Source: a virus. From it: a DNA stretch of 29,249 nt. The stretch is from positions 1 through 29,249 of the IMG/VR virus record IMGVR_UViG_3300047377_000264; one strand, given 5' to 3'. The number at the start of each line of letters is the position of its first letter. Within the stretch, counting starts at the first letter, position 1. This document shows, piece after piece, positions 22,654 through 29,249 of this stretch. The position numbers and the translations under genes were made by a program. The notes under the pieces were generated by a model. It was given only the letters and a program-made list of their open reading frames with translations. It did no database searches and was not told the origin of the DNA.

Positions 22654-25600
22654 ATGTCGGACCCAAGCGAACCTAAAACAACAGCGCCATTTAGCCCCAC
22701 TCCATATAGTGTGTGGGCTACAGAAAACCCCTTTGAAAATGAATTGGAGGGTAGAACTAAACACTTAGATAATCTTCGGCTTGAATATATTGCGGCTGGC
22801 AAATATAACGAAGATACTGAGAAAAAGTTCCAAGAAGGTTTTGAGAATGTTCTTATTAAGAAGGGTATATTAACACAGTCTAATTACCAACAGGCTCAAG
22901 AAGCTATCATTCAGTATTCGGAGGTTCTTCCATCAAATCAAAAAGATGTCCAGTTTGTTGCGGAAAACATGGGTGTTGGGATGGAGGCGATGGATTTCGA
23001 GGATGGGGAGCAAGAGAAGATTTTGCGATACGCAAAAGCGTTAGAGACAGGACAAGAACTGCCGGAAGATCTAGATGCTGCGGAGGTGCATGAGATAGCT
23101 CGTCAAAAGAGGCAGAACTATATCACAGAGCTGTATGAAAATGATGAGTTGTCGGCTGGAGTTTACTTCAACAAAAGTGGTCAGCGTGTCTTTCTTGGTG
23201 GAAAGATGGATGAAAGTTTATCGGAAGCGGAGATCTTAAAAGAAGGAAGTAAGTTTGGTGTAGTTCCTAGAGATATTTTTGCCTTTAGGCAATCAAGAGA
23301 AGTTCAAAAAGATAAGAGCGGCTTGATGGCATATGAGGTTGATATACGAGAAAGAGTGCAAGCCCAAGTTGAAGAGTTTGTAGATTTAAAAGAGGACTTC
23401 ACAGATCTTAAAGATGAAAAAGTTAGGGCTAGATTTGAGGCACTGGCTACTGCACTGGGTAAAGATAAGTCTTGGGGATGGGCAGATAAGGGTTGGGATT
23501 CTACGGGGGAAGTATTCGTTTCAATGGGTTCTAACATTAGAGAGAGTTGGAACTGGGCTACCGGAGACGATGAAGAAAAAAAATATTCTGAAGACTATCA
23601 AAGGTTTGAAGGCTTAAGGGAAGAGTTTGAAGATGACGTAGAACAAACTCGACGCGATCTTATTGAAGATCTTGCAAGGAAGACAGGGGCTAGTGTAGAT
23701 ATTCTAGAAGATGTTGTTGATGACATGGTTGTCGAGATAGCTGGGCATGGATCTAAAACCCTCGACTCGACCCTCATCTATGAAGAAGATGATGACGACC
23801 TATCGCAAAATGTTGTTCGACGAAAGTATAGGGGGACGTTTATTCAACCCGCTTTGATGCTGCATGAAGAGAAGTTTAGGAGATCGTTGAAGCAGAATGA
23901 TTTTTCTGACGAGGAGGTAGAGATTGAAAACGCGAAGAGGTTGGCGAGTAACGAGCTATTGGCGGATACTCGGAGTGATATCCTAAGAAAAGAATACGAT
24001 GAACAGTTCGTTACCGCAGAGTTGGAGGGGAGACAAAATGGTCTGACCCAAGCAGAGATTGTTGAAAAATTTGTAGCTGACGAAGATCCCAACTTGGGGT
24101 TACAGGGGCTTGGCATGAGTGTTACTCAGGGCTTTTCAACTCTGTATTACGGGGTGGGGGCATTGTTTGGGGCGGAGTATGGTAAAGAGGGATTACTAGA
24201 AAACGCTAAAGACCAAGCTCATCTAAATCAGATGAGAGAAATCTTCGGGCAAGACGCTGGGTTTTTTCAACAAGCATCCGAGCAGGTGGCTCCAATGGCT
24301 ATAGACGCTATTATTACTCTCGCCGCAGGACTATTCGCCATACCGTCAGGGGGAACATCTGTTGCAGCAGCAGCGGGTTACTTCACTTTAAAGCAGGGGG
24401 CAACCGCTTCGGCAAAAGCTCTAATCAAAAACACTTTTAATTCGGCGCTAAAGCAACAGGTGCGAGATGTTGCGGGGAGAGCCGTAAAAGAAAGCACAGG
24501 AGCTGCCTTACGAAGATTACAGGCATCGGGTTCATTTAAAGGTTTGTCCAACCGCCAAATGATTACTGCGTATAAAGGGTATAATAGCAAATTAGCAAAA
24601 ACTTTGGGCATCACGACTCCTCAGTTTGGAGTCGCCGCTTTGCGGTCAGGTAGTATGACTTATGGTGCAGTTCACCAAGCCGTTGCTGATGATTACACAC
24701 AACGGTATCAAGTTAATGGAGAGTGGGTAGATGGTTGGAGTGAAGAAAGAGTAAAGGAAGTTGCTCACGACACTGCTTGGGGGTCCATGATTTCCGCTGG
24801 AACAACTACTGGACTCATAACCGCGATTGCAGGAAAACTAGGTGGTGGTAAATATGGTGGTCTTGAGAGTGCTGTCCTTACAGGAGTCAGTCTTAAAACA
24901 ATTAAGAAACAAACCGACAGAATGGTGGGTCGGGTTTCTTCGGATAAAGCGTTTCTCAAATACATGGAGGATGCTGTTTCCTCCACCTTCAAAGAAGCGG
25001 GTGTGGGAATAGGTGGTCAAATTCTTAGGGGGGCTGCGGGTGAAGCTGGCGAAGAATTCATCGATGAGTTCGCAAACTCAATTATTCAATCTGCTTGGGC
25101 TAGACAAGATTTCTCTTTAGAAGAAACATTCTTCCAAGCTCTTCAAGGCGCGATGATCGGTGGGCTTATGGGGTCAGCCTCCCCCGCTATTAGTGCTGCG
25201 GCTAGAGAAGTCGGAGGTGATAGAGTTACGGATCTCAATCGGATGGCTGATATTGAAGCTAAAGTTGAGTCTGACTTTAGGCAGAGGTTGGCGGATAATA
25301 ATGAGTTAAAGAGGTTTGAAGATTTAGAAAAAACCGCCCCCAAAACTAATGCGGAGTATATCAAAAGAACTAGAGCTAAGTATGCTGAAGAGCGTGCGGC
25401 TAAAGAAGCCGAAGAATCGGCAGAGAAACCAGAAGGAGATGATTCAGCCGAGCAAACGGAAGAAGAAATAGCAGAAGAAGCAAAGAACATAAAAGATGCT
25501 GCCGAAGCTAATGTTACACAAGACGATCAGCAGCGGATAATTAACGCAGAAAAGAAAAAGAAAAACGCAAAAGGCAACGCTTCTCCTATTGTCACGACCA

Positions 25601-28600
25601 GTGATGCAATTACTGATGTCACCGGAACGGACACGAATCCAGACGCTGCGAATGCGGATGTTACCGGAGGTAACCCTGATGTTAAACCCGCACTGACTCC
25701 CCAACAGAAGTTTGATTTTTCCATCAAGGATATCGAAGCTAGGGAAAGGAGATACATCGAGGCAATGAAGGTTGTTGAAGAGCTTCCAGAAGCACTTCAA
25801 GCTGAACGATTGAAAGAGATTGAGGCTTTAGTTGCTTCGGGAAAGTTGGTCTCCCCAGAAACAGCAAGTATTCTTGTCGAGAAAGCAATCAAGGCACGGG
25901 AAAACGCTATCGCTGATGAAGCTAAACCAGCGAAGGTAACGAAGAAAGATTTAGATAAGCTAGAAGCAATCATTGAGCAGGGCTTTCCGGTCGCAGATAT
26001 TGGAACGAACCTAGAGCAACTGGGCCTTGATCTTGAAAGGACAGATGCAAAATATTTACGGGCAGTAGAAAAAGTAATCAAAGAAAAGATTGCTGAGAGA
26101 TACCCCACAATAAATCCGAAGAGAACGGATGGGGGTGTGAGGCTTCCTAATACTTTAGTTCCTTCGGGGACGGTCGTTATTGATAAGTATGGCAACGGTG
26201 TGTTTAACAACGATCCCGCTGGAATGGTTACTTTGTTGCGGAATAACGTAGCTATCCCATTAACGGAAGATCAGGCGACTAACCCCAATACTAATAAGTC
26301 TTTCGTCGTAGAAAAACAGGGGGACCAATACTTTGTTACCGACATCATGGTTCCTGTAAAGGGAGGCTTGATCTCGGCTAAGACTCCAATAAACAAGATC
26401 GGGGTTCACGAACCAGATTACGGTCCTGTTAAGACGAAGATCCGAAGACTTACTACTTTAAAGAACAGTATTGATTTAGAGGCTATCAATGATGTTAAGG
26501 TGGTAAGTCCGTTCCGAGCAGCAACTGGAAAGAAACCAGTTTCGGCAACAGTGCCACAGTTATTAAAAGATGCTAAAAATCTTCCTGCTCTCAAGCAGCT
26601 CATAACCGCCACAGGAGTTAATCTTGATAAAGATTACGTCGATGCTGCGGCTATAACAATGAGCCTAGATCTGCAAGAGCAGATTTATAACGCAGCTAAG
26701 AAGTCTAGCGAGTTGCGCGACACAAGAGTAGAAGCAACACCTACTGGGGAAGTTATTGTAGTTCGCGAGGATAAAGGTTTTTACGATTTAGATTTAAAAG
26801 CATCCGCCACAAAGAACGCTAAGTTTTTCAGCAAGGTTCAAGCCGAGAGAAAATCACAGGCTATCCGTGATGTGGCTTCGTTGCTTGAACCTGACACGGA
26901 CATAACTAAGCGCCCAGACTTGCACGATACAGAGAAGCAAGCCGACAGAGGTTTCAACGGTCCAAGAGTTCAGACTATTGAACCCCTCGGTGTTAAAAAG
27001 ATAAGTAAATATACTGCTTCAAAAATTGATGATGTAGCCACAGCTATCAAATTAGATGAACGTCTCCGAAGAGATGTAAAAGAACTCCTCAACAACGAAT
27101 ATCACGGTGGGAAGAAAGTAACTAATGACTATTCATCTGAGCAAGTAGCTGTAGAACTGGTTTACTTCTTAGCTTCACAAGGTGGGACTAATAAACCAGC
27201 CGCTGTCTTGGAGCAGAAACTTAGTAGTCGTAATCTAGATGTCATTAACCCCCAATACAAATTGGGGAAGGACATGAAAGATGCACTCACTTTACTGGGA
27301 GTAACTAGCCCCACAATGCAGGGAGCGTTAGATACAGATATCAATTTGTATAAGCTTATTGAGGCAGAACTACAACAGTTAGTTGGCAAAGACACATTAC
27401 TTTCATATGGGGATGTAAAAGCTTTTTACACTCAAGTCCGAGATCAAGCTCATGCCCACCGAAAAAGAGCCGTTAATGATGGTCGTTCTAGGAAACAAAG
27501 TCGCCGTAAAAACCTAAGAGAAATAGCAGAGCTAGGTCTACTAGATGACGATCCCGAATCTGTTATCGACTCTCTTGAAGAGATTGCAGAGTCAGGACCA
27601 AAACCACTAAGACTTTTAGCTAAAACTCTGCTCAAGAACAAAGAGCTTATTCGTTCTGTAAGATTTCTTATCGAGGGTTCCCCATCTTCTTATGCGGGGG
27701 TGTATTACATCGATGGATTGGGGAAGAGGACGGTAGTAATTAACGTAGATAGAACTGGAAAAAGAGGTGTGGCAGACACTTTAATCCACGAGTATCTCCA
27801 TGTCTTTACTGCCGACATCTTTAGAACACCACCGGAATCTAGAACAGAAGCTCAGAACGAAGCGGTAGCAAATCTAGAAGAGATACTCCGTATTGCGAAA
27901 CCTTTTGCAGAAAAATCAGGTAAGGGCAATCTTACATACGGGACATCAAACATCGACGAGTTTCTGACACACATCCTCACTGATCCTGAGTTCCAATCAT
28001 TCCTCAACAGGGTAATTCCTGAGAAGGGGAAATCAAATCTGTTCCAAAAGGCGATCAGAGCATTAGCTAAGTTGCTGGGAATTAGGACTAGGGAACTAAA
28101 ATCAGCTCTCCAAGACGCACTTGACCTAACCAAGAGAGCTTACACACCCCAGCCCGAAACCAAAGCAGCGTTCGCGAGTCAGGCTGCAGATAGGATTCAC
28201 AAGTCTCAAGCTGATCTACACCAGATGGCGAAGGACATGGACATGGCAAATGATGCTGCCGTGAATGAAAAGCTTGAGCAGAGAGCAGAAGAGATTGTTG
28301 AGTTTGCTGGTGCTTATATTCCGAGTGAGCTTAATGTAGTTGTAGATAATGCAAGCCCAGAGATAGCAACTGTAGATAGTGCTACAGGGGCGCTTATACT
28401 CAACCCAAAACGAGCAGCTCTGTATCTAGCTAACCAAGGAGTATCGGGACTAGATGCCCAAAGGAGGAAACACGCCATTGGAATTATTTTAAATAAGGCA
28501 GTGGGTCAAGCGGCAGCAGATACGATGATATCTGATACTCAGTATGTTGAAATAACTCAGGCAATGACGCAGTCAGAGCTGGAGGCTGAGATTAAAGAAG

Positions 28601-29249
28601 CATACCCACTCGACGAACAGCAAGAAGCATTCGATAGACTGAGAAGTGAAGACGGAAAGGTTGCTGCTACGGAGCGGTTTAATTTAGCTAAGAAAGCTAT
28701 CGCCAGACATACCGAGTTAGCCACTACCGGAAGGACGACCAACCAACAGATGGCATTCTTGCAATCCAACCCATCTTTGATTCCGACCTTCATCACTTAC
28801 ATGAAGGCATTCCTCAGTAAGCTGACTTACCACAGGACATTGGATGATGTTTCTCCTGAGATGCGTAAGGCAGTCAACAACACGGTCAGGGAGATCAGGG
28901 GTTTGTCACTTAACTACAAGCCATCTCCTAGCATTATGCACCACAATCCTCGTGATCCGTATGCGGTCATCGAGAAACTTATGGAGCAAGCCGTCGATGT
29001 TAATATGCTAGAGCCTACTGCTAAGACAGATACGGCTAGTTTACGAAATCGTTTAACAGAGCAGCAAGATTCAGACGCTGGTGTTTCGGGATCACAAGCT
29101 ACTCAACCAGCGGAACAACCGACTCCACAACCCGCTACTGGATCTCAGTTTAGTCAAGATTCAAAGTTGCCTAACTTCCTCGATGAAGTTCAGATGCAGG
29201 AAAAATCAATTGGTAACTGGCTAGAGATTCTTGATGTTCCTCTCTTAGA
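22654..29249 (+). CDS. Giant inner-virion / polyvalent-type protein with zincin motif (3' partial, at least 2198 aa)
   Basis: The frame from the ATG at 22654 is open to the window end. Residues 1-475 are helical and acidic. Residues about 478-848 are rich in Gly, Ala and hydrophobics, with glycine-zipper-like stretches (IITLAAGLFAIP, GAMIGGLMGSASPAISAAA) that may enter membranes. A Glu/Ala/Lys-rich linker (about 900-955) follows, then mixed domains. At 1712 there is LIHEYLHVF (His1712, Glu1713, His1716), followed by TSNIDEFLTHILTDPEF with Glu1769 as a likely third zinc ligand. That pairing is typical of the metallopeptidase domain in giant phage polyvalent proteins. The visible end is Gln/Pro/Thr-rich. 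Probably it is packaged and injected with the DNA, with a protease acting in the virion or host. Confidence 0.8.
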   Translation, partial: MSDPSEPKTTAPFSPTPYSVWATENPFENELEGRTKHLDNLRLEYIAAGKYNEDTEKKFQEGFENVLIKKGILTQSNYQQAQEAIIQYSEVLPSNQKDVQFVAENMGVGMEAMDFEDGEQEKILRYAKALETGQELPEDLDAAEVHEIARQKRQNYITELYENDELSAGVYFNKSGQRVFLGGKMDESLSEAEILKEGSKFGVVPRDIFAFRQSREVQKDKSGLMAYEVDIRERVQAQVEEFVDLKEDFTDLKDEKVRARFEALATALGKDKSWGWADKGWDSTGEVFVSMGSNIRESWNWATGDDEEKKYSEDYQRFEGLREEFEDDVEQTRRDLIEDLARKTGASVDILEDVVDDMVVEIAGHGSKTLDSTLIYEEDDDDLSQNVVRRKYRGTFIQPALMLHEEKFRRSLKQNDFSDEEVEIENAKRLASNELLADTRSDILRKEYDEQFVTAELEGRQNGLTQAEIVEKFVADEDPNLGLQGLGMSVTQGFSTLYYGVGALFGAEYGKEGLLENAKDQAHLNQMREIFGQDAGFFQQASEQVAPMAIDAIITLAAGLFAIPSGGTSVAAAAGYFTLKQGATASAKALIKNTFNSALKQQVRDVAGRAVKESTGAALRRLQASGSFKGLSNRQMITAYKGYNSKLAKTLGITTPQFGVAALRSGSMTYGAVHQAVADDYTQRYQVNGEWVDGWSEERVKEVAHDTAWGSMISAGTTTGLITAIAGKLGGGKYGGLESAVLTGVSLKTIKKQTDRMVGRVSSDKAFLKYMEDAVSSTFKEAGVGIGGQILRGAAGEAGEEFIDEFANSIIQSAWARQDFSLEETFFQALQGAMIGGLMGSASPAISAAAREVGGDRVTDLNRMADIEAKVESDFRQRLADNNELKRFEDLEKTAPKTNAEYIKRTRAKYAEERAAKEAEESAEKPEGDDSAEQTEEEIAEEAKNIKDAAEANVTQDDQQRIINAEKKKKNAKGNASPIVTTSDAITDVTGTDTNPDAANADVTGGNPDVKPALTPQQKFDFSIKDIEARERRYIEAMKVVEELPEALQAERLKEIEALVASGKLVSPETASILVEKAIKARENAIADEAKPAKVTKKDLDKLEAIIEQGFPVADIGTNLEQLGLDLERTDAKYLRAVEKVIKEKIAERYPTINPKRTDGGVRLPNTLVPSGTVVIDKYGNGVFNNDPAGMVTLLRNNVAIPLTEDQATNPNTNKSFVVEKQGDQYFVTDIMVPVKGGLISAKTPINKIGVHEPDYGPVKTKIRRLTTLKNSIDLEAINDVKVVSPFRAATGKKPVSATVPQLLKDAKNLPALKQLITATGVNLDKDYVDAAAITMSLDLQEQIYNAAKKSSELRDTRVEATPTGEVIVVREDKGFYDLDLKASATKNAKFFSKVQAERKSQAIRDVASLLEPDTDITKRPDLHDTEKQADRGFNGPRVQTIEPLGVKKISKYTASKIDDVATAIKLDERLRRDVKELLNNEYHGGKKVTNDYSSEQVAVELVYFLASQGGTNKPAAVLEQKLSSRNLDVINPQYKLGKDMKDALTLLGVTSPTMQGALDTDINLYKLIEAELQQLVGKDTLLSYGDVKAFYTQVRDQAHAHRKRAVNDGRSRKQSRRKNLREIAELGLLDDDPESVIDSLEEIAESGPKPLRLLAKTLLKNKELIRSVRFLIEGSPSSYAGVYYIDGLGKRTVVINVDRTGKRGVADTLIHEYLHVFTADIFRTPPESRTEAQNEAVANLEEILRIAKPFAEKSGKGNLTYGTSNIDEFLTHILTDPEFQSFLNRVIPEKGKSNLFQKAIRALAKLLGIRTRELKSALQDALDLTKRAYTPQPETKAAFASQAADRIHKSQADLHQMAKDMDMANDAAVNEKLEQRAEEIVEFAGAYIPSELNVVVDNASPEIATVDSATGALILNPKRAALYLANQGVSGLDAQRRKHAIGIILNKAVGQAAADTMISDTQYVEITQAMTQSELEAEIKEAYPLDEQQEAFDRLRSEDGKVAATERFNLAKKAIARHTELATTGRTTNQQMAFLQSNPSLIPTFITYMKAFLSKLTYHRTLDDVSPEMRKAVNNTVREIRGLSLNYKPSPSIMHHNPRDPYAVIEKLMEQAVDVNMLEPTAKTDTASLRNRLTEQQDSDAGVSGSQATQPAEQPTPQPATGSQFSQDSKLPNFLDEVQMQEKSIGNWLEILDVPLL

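Noticed and set aside
25143-26210. Several minus-strand open frames of 75-137 residues
   Set aside because: They lie inside the giant plus-strand gene and are Ser/Leu/Phe-rich mirror frames of its Glu/Lys/Ala helices.
22654-29249. N4-type virion RNA polymerase as the identity of the giant protein
   Set aside because: No polymerase motif of the T7/N4 kind was found in the visible part. The clear motif is a zincin.
1-29249. tRNA genes, integrase or attachment sites
   Set aside because: No cloverleaf-like sequence or integrase motif was recognised by eye. A tRNA scan was not possible here.

Overview
This window is a stretch of a tailed double-stranded DNA bacteriophage genome, not ordinary bacterial chromosome. 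The evidence is a large terminase, a phage family A DNA polymerase, a primase-helicase, a lysis cassette, repeat-rich tail-fibre genes and a very large inner-virion-type protein, packed with almost no intergenic DNA. Both ends are cut inside genes. Spanin-like genes next to a peptidoglycan amidase suggest a Gram-negative host. A gp11-like adaptor candidate and the replication gene set hint at a short-tailed (podovirus-like) phage; this is inference. I see no portal, major capsid protein, integrase, RNA polymerase or tRNA gene here; some of these probably lie outside the window. No gene-free stretch exceeds about 130 bases.

Layout. (1) 1-8725, rightward: adhesion and tail region. It holds a partial tail fibre with 282-bp repeats, three small or medium structural proteins of unknown role, a 757-residue repeat-rich surface protein, and an adaptor-like protein. 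(2) 8729-10206, rightward: lysis cassette of overlapping small membrane genes, including a lipoprotein nested out of frame in its neighbour, a holin candidate and an amidase. Two small genes follow: a zincin-like protein with an altered motif and a PD-(D/E)XK nuclease-like protein. (3) 11009-18780, leftward: replication, recombination and packaging-recognition operon. In transcription order it holds a small-terminase candidate, two unknowns, a RuvC-like resolvase, a Cas4/RecB-like Fe-S nuclease, an SSB-like candidate, a coiled-coil protein, PolA (leucine at the Phe762 position) and a primase-helicase. (4) 18810-29249, rightward: large terminase, two charged helical proteins, and the start of a giant protein (at least 2198 residues) with an HEYLH zincin motif.

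The leftward block meets the lysis side tail-to-tail with a 26-nt overlap. It diverges from the terminase gene with only 29 bases between the two start codons. The most interesting non-coding signals are a 12-bp GC-rich hairpin in the polA leader, four tandem heptamers just before the SSB-like gene, and a family of TTGA-N17-TA promoter-like sites lying almost on top of start codons.

All statements come from reading the sequence. No similarity search was possible, so family names rest on motifs and remembered family features.
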